Assembly: GCA_009779405.1 (NCBI GenBank)
Contig: WREI01000024.1
Coordinates: 1-32,230, forward strand
Direction of reading: 5' to 3'
DNA length: 32,230 bases
Origin: Clostridiales bacterium
Lineage (GTDB): Bacteria > Bacillota > Clostridia > Christensenellales > CAG-138
Shown one piece after another: positions 8,081 to 16,279 of the stretch (within the stretch, counting starts at the first letter, position 1; each line of letters begins with the position of its first letter). The notes below the pieces were generated by a model. It saw nothing but the letters and a program-made list of their open reading frames with translations. It ran no database searches and had not been told where the DNA came from. Both the position numbers and the translations under genes were made by a program.

Positions 8081-9515
8081 CAAGCGGCTGACGGACGCGG
8101 AATTTGCGGCACAGCGGAGCGAAGTGTTGGAGCAATGGGCGACGGGCCGCGATGTGAATATGGAGGAGGGGATTGCCTATCAGCGCTCCCTGCCCAAAGA
8201 CAAGATATTCTCCCGGCGGCTCTGCAGCGCCAAGGCGGCGGGGACGACCCTCATCCAGCCCCGCGCCGGGGTCGCGCTGGTCGATGAGCATATCCAATTG
8301 CTGCAATATCTGCAAAATGAGGGCGAGGCCGACCTCCTGCCCACGACCATAGACAGCTATACGCGCCTGAACCAATACGGAAAGGCCGAGTTGGGCATTG
8401 CGGAGTCCGTCAAGGCGGGAAAATCCATGCTGAACGGCTTTCCCGCGGTCAACCACGGCGTCGCGGGCTGCCGCCGCATCATAGACGCGCTCGACGCCCC
8501 CGTGCAGGTTCGCCACGGCACGCCCGACGCGCGGCTCTTGGCCGAGATCACCTATTGCGGCGGCTTCACGAGCAACGAGGGCGGCGGCATCAGCTATAAT
8601 ATCCCCTACGCGAAGAACGCGGATCTCATCAAGACGATACGCGACTGGCAGTATGTCGACCGCCTGACGGGCATCTATGAGCAGGCGGGCGCGCCGATCA
8701 ACCGCGAGCCCTTCGGCCCCCTGACGGGTACGCTGGTGCCGCCCTGCGTCTCGCACGCGGTCGCGATCATCGAGAGCCTGCTGGCCGCCGAGCAGGGCGT
8801 GCGCAATATCACGGTCGGCTACGGGCAGTGCGGCAACTTAGTGCAGGACGTCGCGGCGATCAAGACCCTGCAAAACCTGACCGATGAATATTTGCGCAAA
8901 TACGGCTACGGGGACGTGGTCGTCACCACGGTTCCCCACCAGTGGATGGGCGGCTTTCCCCAAGACGAGTCCAAGGCCTTTTCCGTTATCAGCTGGGGCA
9001 GCACGGTGGCCGCATTGGCCCACGCGACCAAGGTTATCGTCAAGACCCCCCACGAAGCGATGGGCATCCCCACGATGGAGGCCAACGCGCAGGGCCTGCG
9101 CTGCACCAAGCAGATGATCTCCATGTTGCGCGACCAGTCCATTGAGGAGCGCGCCATCGCCGATGAATGCGCGCTGATCTTCGCCGAGACCCGCTGTATA
9201 CTGGACAAAGTGTTCGAGCTGGGGGAGGGCGACCTCGCCGTCGGCGCCGTGCGCGCCTTTGCCGCGGGCGTGCTGGATATCCCCTTCGCCCCCTCGCGCA
9301 AGAACGCGGGCAAGCTCCTGCCCGCGCGCGACAACGACGGCGCCATCCGCATCTTCAATCCCGGCAACCTCCCGTTTTCCCCCGACCTCTTGGCCTTCCA
9401 CAAGGAAAAGATCGCTGCCCGCGCAAAGGCCGAAAACCGCGAACCCTCCTTCCAGATGCTGATTGACGACGTGTACGCGATCAGTAAGGGAAGGTTGGTG
9501 GGGAGACCGAAGTGA
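8067..9515 (+). CDS. glmE: glutamate mutase (methylaspartate mutase) subunit E
   Basis: The catalytic large subunit (482 residues, close to the 483 of the Clostridium cochlearium enzyme). It is a TIM barrel that holds substrate and radical. The residues known to bind glutamate are all present at the same positions: Arg66 (LIQPR), Arg100, Arg149 (VRH), Glu171 (SNEGGG) and Tyr177. That agreement supports both the start at 8067 and full activity. With GlmS and adenosylcobalamin it converts glutamate to 3-methylaspartate by a radical carbon-skeleton rearrangement. Its start lies inside glmL. The stop codon is immediately followed by a GGAAAG-type repeat element that separates it from mal. Confidence 0.97.
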   Translation: MELRNKRLTDAEFAAQRSEVLEQWATGRDVNMEEGIAYQRSLPKDKIFSRRLCSAKAAGTTLIQPRAGVALVDEHIQLLQYLQNEGEADLLPTTIDSYTRLNQYGKAELGIAESVKAGKSMLNGFPAVNHGVAGCRRIIDALDAPVQVRHGTPDARLLAEITYCGGFTSNEGGGISYNIPYAKNADLIKTIRDWQYVDRLTGIYEQAGAPINREPFGPLTGTLVPPCVSHAVAIIESLLAAEQGVRNITVGYGQCGNLVQDVAAIKTLQNLTDEYLRKYGYGDVVVTTVPHQWMGGFPQDESKAFSVISWGSTVAALAHATKVIVKTPHEAMGIPTMEANAQGLRCTKQMISMLRDQSIEERAIADECALIFAETRCILDKVFELGEGDLAVGAVRAFAAGVLDIPFAPSRKNAGKLLPARDNDGAIRIFNPGNLPFSPDLLAFHKEKIAARAKAENREPSFQMLIDDVYAISKGRLVGRPK

Positions 9516-9593
9516 GGAAAGTTGAAAGAGGAAAGATAGAGTGGGCGGAGAACATGGAAATTCCTTATCTTTCCACTTTCCTCTTTCCTCTCC
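9514..9593. repeat. heptad-arm inverted repeat element (GAGGAAA type)
   Basis: Left arm (from 9514) reads GAGGAAA, GTTGAAA, GAGGAAA, GATA; the right arm (9565-9593), read on the other strand, gives GAGGAAA, GAGGAAA, GTGGAAA, GATA in the same phase. The loop holds a GGAAATTCC palindrome. The left arm includes part of the glmE stop codon. Could act as a processing or pausing hairpin between glmE and mal. Confidence 0.85.
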
Positions 9594-9629
9594 TCCTCCA
9601 CGCACCCCGTACAGAAAGGAATGCTCGAA

Positions 9630-10868
9630 ATGAAAATCACCCACGCCCTCGCTTCCCCCGGCAAGACCGGATTCTTCTTCGATGATCAAAAGGCCATCAA
9701 GGCCGGGGCTGTGGCCGACGGCGAGAGCTATCGCGGCGCGCCCCTGACCCCCGGCTTTTCCGCCGTGCGACAGGCGGGGGAGAGCGTCTCCGTGCAACTC
9801 ATTCTGGAGGACGGGCAGGTCGCCTGCGGGGATTGCGCCGCTGTGCAGTATTCGGGCACGGGCGGCCGCGATCCGCTGTTTTTGGCCCGCGAGTTCATCC
9901 CGTTTATGGAGCGGCATGTGTTCCCGCTGCTGGTCGGGCGCGAGATTACGAGCTTTCGCGCCATGGCGGACGCTTTGGAGAATTACACGATAGACGGCAA
10001 GCGCCTACACACGGCGATACGCTACGGCATGTCACAGGTGATTCTGGACGCGGTAGCGAAGTCGCGGAAGCAAATGATGTGCGAGGTAATCGCAGAGGAG
10101 TACGGTACGGATTTGCGCGCCGCACCCATCCCCATCTTTACGCAGACGGGCGATACGCGCTATAACAACGCCGATAAGATGATCCTCAAGGGCGCGCAGG
10201 TGCTGCCGCATGCCCTCATCAACAATGTCAAGACCAAGTTAGGCGAGCGCGGCGAGCTGCTGCTGGATTATATCGTCTGGCTCCGCAAGCGTATCCTCTC
10301 CCTGCGCACGAGCGAGGACTATAACCCGGTCCTGCATATCGACGTCTACGGCACCATCGGCATTATCTACGGCGAGGATTACGAGGGCATGGCGGGCTAT
10401 CTGGAAACCCTCGCAAACGCCGCAAAGCCCTTTGCCCTGCGTATCGAAGGCCCCATGGACGCGGGCGGGCGCACGGAGCAGATGCTGGCCCTCTCCCGCC
10501 TGACCGCGCTGGTCGACGCGCGCAATATCCCGGTAGAACTCGTCGCCGATGAGTGGTGCAACACCTTAGAGGATATTCAGTATTTCGCCGACAATCGCGC
10601 GGGGCGTATGGTGCAGATCAAGACGCCCGATCTGGGCGGCATCGGCAATGTCGTGGAAGCGGTGCTCTATTGCAAACAGAGGGGCATAGGCGCCTATCAG
10701 GGCGGCACCTGTAACGAGACCGACCGCTCCGCGCAGGTCTGCGTCCACCTCGCGATGGCCACCCGCCCCGACCAAATCCTCGCCAAGCCCGGCATGGGCG
10801 TGGATGAGGGGTATATGATTGTGTTTAATGAGATGCAAAGAATAATCGCTTTGCTCTCGCATCGATAA
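9630..10868 (+). CDS. mal: methylaspartate ammonia-lyase
   Basis: A 412-residue enolase-superfamily enzyme that removes ammonia from (2S,3S)-3-methylaspartate to give mesaconate. I chose ATG at 9630, nine bases after AAAGGA; the ATG at 9621 directly touches that site. With this start the catalytic His (VLPHALINN) is residue 194 and the catalytic Lys (IKTPDLGG) is residue 331, exactly the numbering of the Clostridium tetanomorphum enzyme. Mg-binding acidic residues are in the HIDVYG, EGPMD and ADEWCNT segments. It acts directly after GlmES in the methylaspartate route of glutamate fermentation. The stop codon sits in the stem of a perfect hairpin. Confidence 0.97.
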   Translation: MKITHALASPGKTGFFFDDQKAIKAGAVADGESYRGAPLTPGFSAVRQAGESVSVQLILEDGQVACGDCAAVQYSGTGGRDPLFLAREFIPFMERHVFPLLVGREITSFRAMADALENYTIDGKRLHTAIRYGMSQVILDAVAKSRKQMMCEVIAEEYGTDLRAAPIPIFTQTGDTRYNNADKMILKGAQVLPHALINNVKTKLGERGELLLDYIVWLRKRILSLRTSEDYNPVLHIDVYGTIGIIYGEDYEGMAGYLETLANAAKPFALRIEGPMDAGGRTEQMLALSRLTALVDARNIPVELVADEWCNTLEDIQYFADNRAGRMVQIKTPDLGGIGNVVEAVLYCKQRGIGAYQGGTCNETDRSAQVCVHLAMATRPDQILAKPGMGVDEGYMIVFNEMQRIIALLSHR

Positions 10869-10924
10869 AGCTCACGCTTTATCGATAAGGTATGATTTCC
10901 GCCGCACAGGTCGCCGGAAATCAT
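10861..10924. repeat. two perfect hairpins at the end of mal
   Basis: Stem one pairs 10861-10871 with 10876-10886 (11 bp, loop TCAC) and includes the mal stop codon. Stem two pairs 10892-10901 with 10915-10924 (10 bp, 13-base loop). Neither has a T-tract, so these are not classical terminators. They resemble the hairpin cores of the repeat elements but lack heptad arms. Confidence 0.65.
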
Positions 10925-10979
10925 GGATTAAAACCTCTGCTGCACTCTCCAGCTGATAGTGAAAGGTGTAATTTTATTT

Positions 10980-12365
10980 ATGGAAGAATTCCGAATACTC
11001 TCCACCACAGCCATTTTAGGCTACGGCTTCCCGCTCGCTTCCTTCGAGGAGGGCATGAGACGCAAGCCGCACCTCATCGCCGTGGACGCGGGGTCGACCG
11101 ATCCCGGGCCATATTATTTGGGCGCGGGGGTTTCGTTTACGGATCGGGATGCCGTGAAGCGCGATTTGGAGATTATGATTGCGGCGGGCGTGGCGCATGG
11201 CATCCCCGTTGTCATCGGCTCGGCGGGCGGCAGCGGCGGTGCGCCGCATCTGGAACGGGACCGGGAGATCATTGAGGAAATCGCGCGCGAAAAGGGCTTG
11301 TCTTTGCGGCTGGCGGTGATTCATTCCGAATTGGACAAGGCGTTTTTGCAAGGCGAATTGCAGGCGGGCCGTATCACCCCCTTGGAACCCGCGCCGCCGC
11401 TCAGCGCCGAGGCGCTGGCCGCCAGTTCCCGCGTTGTGGCGCAGATGGGCGTGGAGCCGTTCCTCGCGGCCCTGCAATCAAACCCGGATGTCGTCCTCGC
11501 GGGCCGCGCCTATGACCCCGCCTGTTTCGCGGCGCTGGCCATCGCGCGCGGTTATGATATGGCACTGTCCCTGCATATCGGCAAAATCTTGGAGTGCGCG
11601 GCCATCTGCGCGGTACCGGGCAGCGGTTCGGACTGCATGTTCGGCTATATCGGCGCGGATTATTTCCGATTGGAGCCCCTCTCGCCCGCGCGAAAATGCA
11701 CAACCCTCTCGGTCGCCGCGCATACGCTCTATGAAAAATCCAACCCCTACATACTGCCCGGCCCCGGCGGCCACCTCGATCTGCACGCTTGCAGTTTTGC
11801 GCAGGAGACGGAGAACACGGTTACGGTACGCGGGACGAAATTCGTGCCGAGCGAGCCCTATACCGTCAAGCTCGAGGGCGCCCGCAGGGTGGGCTATCGC
11901 ACGGTCTCCGTCGCGGGTACGCGCGACCCCGTGATGATTGCCGAGATAGACGCAATCACCGCAGGCGTGCGCGCGCGGGTCGCCGATAATTTCCGCGGCA
12001 AAATAGAAGACTATCACCTGCGCTTTATTATCTACGGGCGCGACGGCGTGATGGCCGATATGGAGCCGCACCCCGTCACCGACAACTGCCACGAGTTGGG
12101 CATTATCATCGAAGCGACCGCCGCCACGCAAAAGGAAGCGGACACGATCTGCGCCTCCGCCCGCTCCACCATGCTCCACTTCGGCTATGAGGGCCGCCGC
12201 TCCACCGCGGGCAACCTCGCCTTCCCCTATTCCCCCAGCGACTTCCACGCGGGCGAAGTCTACGAGTTCAGCGTGTACCACTTGTTGCGGACGGATGAAC
12301 CCGCGGACTTGTTTCCGGTGGAGGTTTTGACTGTGGGCAGTGTGAAGTGTGGAGTGTGTGAGTAG
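10980..12365 (+). CDS. AtuA family protein (DUF1446)
   Basis: A 461-residue protein of the acyclic terpene utilization AtuA / DUF1446 family. It has the glycine-rich N-terminal segments ILGYGFP, IAVDAGSTDPGP and VIGSAGGSGGAPH characteristic of the family, then AGRAYDPA and a conserved middle region. The family has no settled biochemical role; it was named from the citronellol pathway of Pseudomonas. Its place directly after mal and before DUF4387 suggests a role in glutamate/mesaconate metabolism here. A GTG at 10959 is possible, but ATG at 10980 is better placed after AAAGGTG. The last residues (about from 453) are encoded by the left arm of a repeat element. Confidence 0.88.
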   Translation: MEEFRILSTTAILGYGFPLASFEEGMRRKPHLIAVDAGSTDPGPYYLGAGVSFTDRDAVKRDLEIMIAAGVAHGIPVVIGSAGGSGGAPHLERDREIIEEIAREKGLSLRLAVIHSELDKAFLQGELQAGRITPLEPAPPLSAEALAASSRVVAQMGVEPFLAALQSNPDVVLAGRAYDPACFAALAIARGYDMALSLHIGKILECAAICAVPGSGSDCMFGYIGADYFRLEPLSPARKCTTLSVAAHTLYEKSNPYILPGPGGHLDLHACSFAQETENTVTVRGTKFVPSEPYTVKLEGARRVGYRTVSVAGTRDPVMIAEIDAITAGVRARVADNFRGKIEDYHLRFIIYGRDGVMADMEPHPVTDNCHELGIIIEATAATQKEADTICASARSTMLHFGYEGRRSTAGNLAFPYSPSDFHAGEVYEFSVYHLLRTDEPADLFPVEVLTVGSVKCGVCE

Positions 12366-12461
12366 GGGCGGATAGCATCCGCCCGTAGGAATCGAAAGCG
12401 ATTCCAATTAAATAAAAATGCCGCAGGCATTTTCACCTTAACTCCACACTCCATACTCCGT
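12339..12461. repeat. heptad-arm element with three core hairpins (AGTGTGR type)
   Basis: Left arm: AGTGTGA, AGTGTGG, AGTGTGT from 12339 through the AtuA stop codon. Right arm: ACTCCAC, ACTCCAT, ACTCCGT (12441-12461). Between them are three hairpins: GGGCGGAT/ATCCGCCC (12366-12384), GGAATCG/CGATTCC (12388-12405) and AAAATGCC/GGCATTTT (12415-12433), with an A/T-rich linker. The last two are the core pair shared with the elements at 15983, 21915 and 26357. Confidence 0.88.
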
Positions 12462-12485
12462 ACCCCTGCACGAAAGGATCATGCC

Positions 12486-12803
12486 ATGAAAATAGCTCTT
12501 TCCGAAATAACCGAAGTCATCCGCAGTAAAAACGCGGGCCCGTATGAACTGACCTTCGACATCATGTTCAAGGACTACGCGTGGTTCGAGCGCGTCTGCG
12601 CCGCGAAGGTTTTCAATAAGCCAATGGCGGCGGCGCTGTTCCGCATTCCCTTGGAAGACGTGCTCGGCGTCGTGGAATTCCGTCCCGCCAAAGCCATCAA
12701 AATCACGATACGCCGCCCCATCCCCTCGGGCAATATCGGCGAAACGGACGTATACGGCGCACAGCAGCACGGGCCGCTGATTGACTTGGTGATTGAAATC
12801 TAA
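12486..12803 (+). CDS. DUF4387 domain protein
   Basis: A 105-residue cytoplasmic protein that is a single DUF4387 domain; recognisable segments are ITEVIRSKNAGPYELTFDIMF near the start and FRPAKAIKITIRRP with SGNIGETDVYGAQQHGPL toward the end. I recall this domain as a frequent partner of AtuA-family proteins, encoded next to or fused with them, so the pair probably forms one enzyme or complex. The function is unknown. The ribosome site AAAGGA is seven bases before the ATG at 12486; the ATG at 12481 opens a frame that stops at once. Last gene of the methylaspartate group. The stop codon runs into a short AACTCWT heptad array. Confidence 0.88.
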   Translation: MKIALSEITEVIRSKNAGPYELTFDIMFKDYAWFERVCAAKVFNKPMAAALFRIPLEDVLGVVEFRPAKAIKITIRRPIPSGNIGETDVYGAQQHGPLIDLVIEI

Positions 12804-12815
12804 CTCATAACTCTT
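12802..12815. repeat. short heptad array (AACTCWT type)
   Basis: Two units, AACTCAT and AACTCTT, then AACTAAA, starting inside the DUF4387 stop codon. A single arm without a visible partner; the unit sequence matches the right arms at 16074 and 22007. Confidence 0.5.
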
Positions 12816-12840
12816 AACTAAAACACGCATACTAAGACAC

Positions 12841-14076
12841 ATGAAACGTAGATTGACAGCTATGCTGCTTGTGTTTTTCCTGCTCTGCGGATGCAAACCG
12901 GGGCGCGCCCTGCAACCGAACAATACACCCGCGCCCGCCGCGCCTGCGACGGAAGAAATTGCGGCGCCTGCACCCGCAAATCTTCCCGACCTTTCCGCCT
13001 GTGAAATCACTTTCGCGGGCGACGACGGCGAACAATTGACCATATCCGCCGAACAGTGCGGGCTGTATTCGGACGGATACAATCTGCTCCTCTATGAAGA
13101 ACAGTTCAACGCGCTCTGCGCGCATCTGGCGGGCGAATTCAACCGCGAAGCCGTGGATGCCGCCGCAAATGCCGATGCCGTGAGCTATGCAGAGCCCTTT
13201 ACCGCCACGCCCGCGCAAAGCGGGCGCGAATTGGACAGCACCGCCCTGCGTGACGCGCTCTTGCGACTGGATTTTTCGGCACAGCAAACGCGGATCGAAC
13301 TGCCCTTTGCCGAGCTGCAGCCCGCCGTAAGCGACGATGCCTTGACGCGGGATAGAACCCTGCTGGCGGAGTTTTCGACCTCCTTTGACAGCAGCGGCCT
13401 GAGCAAGAAGGGGCGCGTGCACAACATCACAAAGGCCGCCGAGCTGCTGAACGGCACGGTTTTGCAGCCGGAGGAGACGGGTTCTCTGAACGAGATTCTG
13501 GGCGATCGCAATAAAAAGAACGGCTGGAAAATGGCGAACGCCATCTCGGGCGGCACCTATGTGGAGGAATACGGCGGCGGGGTCTGCCAGGTATCGAGCA
13601 CCCTGTTCAACGTATGGATGCTTGCGGACCTCGAGGTCGTCAAGCGCTATCACCACAGCTGGCCTATGAGCTATGTGGACGCCGGGCGCGACGCGACCAT
13701 CACCACGGACAAGAAGGATTTGGTGTTCAAAAACAACAGTTCCGCGCCGCTCTATATCTTCGCGACCGTGGACGCCGAAGCCAAGACCATCTCCGTCAAG
13801 GTCTACGGTCAAAAAACGGGCGACTGGGCCAGCATCGAAATTGAAACGGAGACCATCAAGGAGCTGCCCGCCGACGACACCATCATCAAATTAGACGAGA
13901 GCCTGCCCCACAACACCAAGGAGGAATTCAAGCGCAAGCGCAACGGCCGCATCACGCGCACCTGGCGCGTCTACCGCGACGCGGCAGGCAACGAAATCGA
14001 TCGCGTCATGTTGTATGAAGACACCTATTCCCCGGTGCAGGGGGTGACGTATGTGTCGGCGGATATTTATTATTAG
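12841..14076 (+). CDS. VanW family lipoprotein
   Basis: A 411-residue exported protein. The N-terminus is a lipoprotein signal with the lipobox LCGC (Cys about residue 20), followed by a Pro/Ala-rich spacer. The VanW core occupies roughly residues 180-335 and has the family hallmarks FSTSF, NITKAAELLNG, EEYGGGVCQVSSTLFN and the YHHSWPMSYVDAGRDATI segment. A C-terminal tail follows with a TRTWRVYRD segment that resembles G5-linked VanW proteins. VanW is named from a vancomycin-resistance cluster, but most members sit outside such clusters and have unknown envelope-related roles. No clear ribosome site precedes the ATG at 12841, which is unusual here. The stop codon is directly followed by a TTCTCAG heptad array. 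Confidence 0.9.
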   Translation: MKRRLTAMLLVFFLLCGCKPGRALQPNNTPAPAAPATEEIAAPAPANLPDLSACEITFAGDDGEQLTISAEQCGLYSDGYNLLLYEEQFNALCAHLAGEFNREAVDAAANADAVSYAEPFTATPAQSGRELDSTALRDALLRLDFSAQQTRIELPFAELQPAVSDDALTRDRTLLAEFSTSFDSSGLSKKGRVHNITKAAELLNGTVLQPEETGSLNEILGDRNKKNGWKMANAISGGTYVEEYGGGVCQVSSTLFNVWMLADLEVVKRYHHSWPMSYVDAGRDATITTDKKDLVFKNNSSAPLYIFATVDAEAKTISVKVYGQKTGDWASIEIETETIKELPADDTIIKLDESLPHNTKEEFKRKRNGRITRTWRVYRDAAGNEIDRVMLYEDTYSPVQGVTYVSADIYY

Positions 14077-14155
14077 TTCTCAGTTCTCAGTTCTCGATTC
14101 TCAGATGCTGAGAGCAGAGCTTGTTGCTTAAATACAGGCAACTGAGAACCGAGAA
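14077..14155. repeat. heptad-arm element (TTCTCAG type)
   Basis: Left arm TTCTCAG, TTCTCAG, TTCTCGA, TTCTCAG (14077-14104) starts on the base after the VanW stop. Right arm CTGAGAA, CCGAGAA (14142-14155) is its complement. The loop of about 37 bases has no obvious second hairpin pair. Confidence 0.85.
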
Positions 14156-14204
14156 CTTATATTATGTGCGTTTTCTGCTTTTCAAGCAGACACGCAGGTT
14201 GATA

Positions 14205-14963
14205 TTATTTAGTGTGTACATATTTTCTCGTTACATCATCCGGTAGATAAATAACAAACTTGCAATGAAAATTGCCATCTAAAGCTGACGAAACAACATC
14301 ACCCTTTAACGCCGCGTCAAGCACCGTTTCCCAAAACATCAAATTATGCCCTAAGCTGCAATAGCACATGGTTTTTGAAACCGGGAGATCACTGAGGATT
14401 GATTCGCGGGCGAATTGGCAATGACACATATAGTACTGCTTCTTTTTAGTATCTTTTGCATGCAAATAATCCAGTGTCCGAAAGGGTATTGCGGTGGCAA
14501 GAATCTTATCGCCATACCTTTTGCCATAGAATAAATCGTCAATGCTGTTTACAAAATCATACACTTCCGTAGTGATTGGCTGACCGTAAAATTCTGTTTG
14601 ATTATGCAAATGGTCATGTAATTCTTTCATTTGCTCATCTCGGAGAGCTTGTGCAAAAGTATCGATATCACCATAATGCAAAAATTTTTCTCTTGCCCAT
14701 ATAAAATCTGCGCGCTCCAATCCATGTCTAACCTGTGAAAACACTTTATTCGCCATATTATTATCTGCAATCCGATCAAAGCGTGAGATAAGTAACTCCG
14801 TGCTTCTGCTTAATTCAGCATCGCTCATACTCGAGGTTGGGACATTGTTCGCAGTAAGCTCGTCCCAGATATTCTCGCCTAAATTTTCATTGATATGTTC
14901 CTGCATTTTGCGGATAATACGTTCATTACTCGGCCAGTTTTGGCTGCTTAGTGAATCGCCCAT
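14205..14963 (-). CDS. protein of unknown function with CxC and CYCSxG motifs
   Basis: A 252-residue soluble protein, markedly richer in A/T-ending codons (Asn, Lys, Ile) than its neighbours. The N-terminal half is helical and charged. The C-terminal half holds two Cys motifs, MCHCQFARESIL and MCYCSLGHNLMFWETVL, then ends with a pattern (small residue, G, then CKFVIYLP) like the end of 4-vinyl-reductase (V4R) type ligand domains. I recall similar Cys-motif proteins in Clostridia grouped as a DUF (possibly DUF6144) but am not sure. Metal or small-ligand binding is a guess from the cysteines. The ribosome site AGGGGA precedes the ATG. The codon use and the A/T-rich flank to 15234 suggest recent acquisition. 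Confidence 0.65.
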   Translation of the reverse strand: MGDSLSSQNWPSNERIIRKMQEHINENLGENIWDELTANNVPTSSMSDAELSRSTELLISRFDRIADNNMANKVFSQVRHGLERADFIWAREKFLHYGDIDTFAQALRDEQMKELHDHLHNQTEFYGQPITTEVYDFVNSIDDLFYGKRYGDKILATAIPFRTLDYLHAKDTKKKQYYMCHCQFARESILSDLPVSKTMCYCSLGHNLMFWETVLDAALKGDVVSSALDGNFHCKFVIYLPDDVTRKYVHTK

Positions 14964-15234
14964 TATCTCTTCCCCTATCTCTGTGCTATAACACAGCTAA
15001 ACGAAAATATGAATTCACTCCGTCCGGAAATGTCAGAGTGGGCTACACGCTTAGGATAAGCGGGTAATACACTTCTCACTCCCGACGATATTACGTGCGG
15101 AACGCACAGCCAGTATACAGCAAAACGGAAAATGCAGCAACAAATATTTCGCCGCTGCTTACTGCAGGGCTTAAAAAATATTCTGACTACGCAATCAACT
15201 CACCATATGAAATGGCTTCATTGGATGCGGGTTC
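14964..15234. other. A/T-richer non-coding gap
   Basis: No convincing ORF. It carries small hairpins (CGCTTA/TAAGCG at 15049-15063 and GTGCG/CGCAC around 15094-15106) and the upstream region of the 14205-14963 gene. No heptad array, tRNA or recognised RNA motif was seen. Confidence 0.4.
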
Positions 15235-15969
15235 TTATCTATAAATCTGCACCCTCCCCGGAAACACCTGTCTCAGCGCATCCGTGAGCCGCGTGCTCGG
15301 CGTGCCTGCGAGGTCGTAGACCACGATACGGCCCGGGGCCATGCCCGTCAGAATCTGGACGATGCCCTCGGGGGAGTAGTCAATATATTCGATGCGGACG
15401 TCCGAATCGTCGGTGAGGGTATAGGTTCCCTCCGCGTGGATGCAGAGCCGCAGTTCGCCGATGCGGTTTTTTTGCGTGTCCGCGAGTTTGCCCATCGCCT
15501 GCATCAGTTCGAAGAATTCCATTTGCAGCAGATGTTCCGCCGCCGCCTGCTGCACGCAGAGCTGCCAGAGCAAAAGCTGCCCGCGCATGCGGAAGCGCAT
15601 ATAGCCGTCGAGCGCAATGCGCCGGTTTTCGCCGAGATAGGCGGCCAACTCGCCCTGCAGCGCGTCCAACTGTTCGCGGCGGCGGGCGTGGGCAATGGCT
15701 TCCGTGAGCACGGCTTCCTTTTCGGCCAGGGTCAGCGGCAGTTTATCCGCCATCCCGGCCAATTCCAGGGTCTGCAAATCATGCGCCAGCAGACGGCCCA
15801 GCGCCTGTGCGAGACTTTCCCGCGCATAAGCCCCGCGCAAAGTCACCGCAATCGCGCCGCCGGGCGCCGTATCCAACGCGAAACTCGCCCCCGCCTGCGA
15901 AAGACGGCGGCCAAGCAATGCTTTCAGGTCGACCTGATATGTTTCTGCACTGATAAACCAAGAGGGCAT
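15235..15969 (-). CDS. ytxC: YtxC-like sporulation protein
   Basis: A 244-residue protein matching the YtxC family (putative sporulation protein). The diagnostic stretch is about residues 110-175: an ENRRIALDGYMRFRM segment, then a helical region with EFFELMQAMGKLADTQ, then short strands. No signal peptide or membrane helix. In Bacillus the gene is associated with sporulation, with no defined biochemical role. I chose ATG at 15969, which has a perfect AAGGAG; a longer frame to 16089 would translate the repeat element at 15983-16107 and is rejected. It is divergent from the HtrA gene, with the repeat element between the two. Confidence 0.75.
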   Translation of the reverse strand: MPSWFISAETYQVDLKALLGRRLSQAGASFALDTAPGGAIAVTLRGAYARESLAQALGRLLAHDLQTLELAGMADKLPLTLAEKEAVLTEAIAHARRREQLDALQGELAAYLGENRRIALDGYMRFRMRGQLLLWQLCVQQAAAEHLLQMEFFELMQAMGKLADTQKNRIGELRLCIHAEGTYTLTDDSDVRIEYIDYSPEGIVQILTGMAPGRIVVYDLAGTPSTRLTDALRQVFPGRVQIYR

Positions 15970-15982
15970 GGGGGCTCCTTTT

Positions 15983-16107
15983 AGTGAAGAGCTAATAGTG
16001 AAGAGTGAAGAGTTATCATAGAAATGCCTGTGGCATTTCTTAAATTTAAGAATCGCTTTCGATTCTTTCAACAACTCTTCACTCTTCACTCCTCACTATT
16101 AACTCAT
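15983..16107. repeat. heptad-arm element with two core hairpins (AGTGAAG type)
   Basis: The clearest copy. Left arm: five heptads from 15983 (AGTGAAG, AGCTAAT, AGTGAAG, AGTGAAG, AGTTATC). Right arm: heptads from 16074 (ACTCTTC, ACTCTTC, ACTCCTC, ACTATTA, ACTCATA). The core contains a perfect 9-bp hairpin AGAAATGCC/GGCATTTCT (16020-16040), a TTAAATTTAA linker, and an 8-bp hairpin AAGAATCG/CGATTCTT (16048-16067). It lies between the divergent ytxC and htrA genes, three bases from the ytxC ribosome site. Confidence 0.92.
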
Positions 16108-16225
16108 ATGTCTTCCCCTCCTATTCTGTGCCGCTGCCCCGCTTCTTATGAGAGCGCAATGCGTGCGCGCGGTGAACTTTCCACAAAATCTTCTCAATTC
16201 CTTCTGCCTGCATTCATATTTCGTG

Positions 16226-16231
16226 TATAAT
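16226..16231 (+). promoter_or_regulatory. candidate -10 element for the HtrA gene
   Basis: A perfect TATAAT stands 48 bases before the HtrA start. The sequence 17 bp upstream is a poor -35, so an activator or alternative sigma factor may be involved. Confidence 0.4.
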
Positions 16232-16279
16232 ATACATACACCGAAACGGAATCCCGTATGGAGAAAGGGCAATTTGTAC

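Noticed and set aside
15970-16089. 40-residue N-terminal extension of YtxC
   Set aside because: It would be the translated repeat element; a perfect ribosome site marks ATG 15969.
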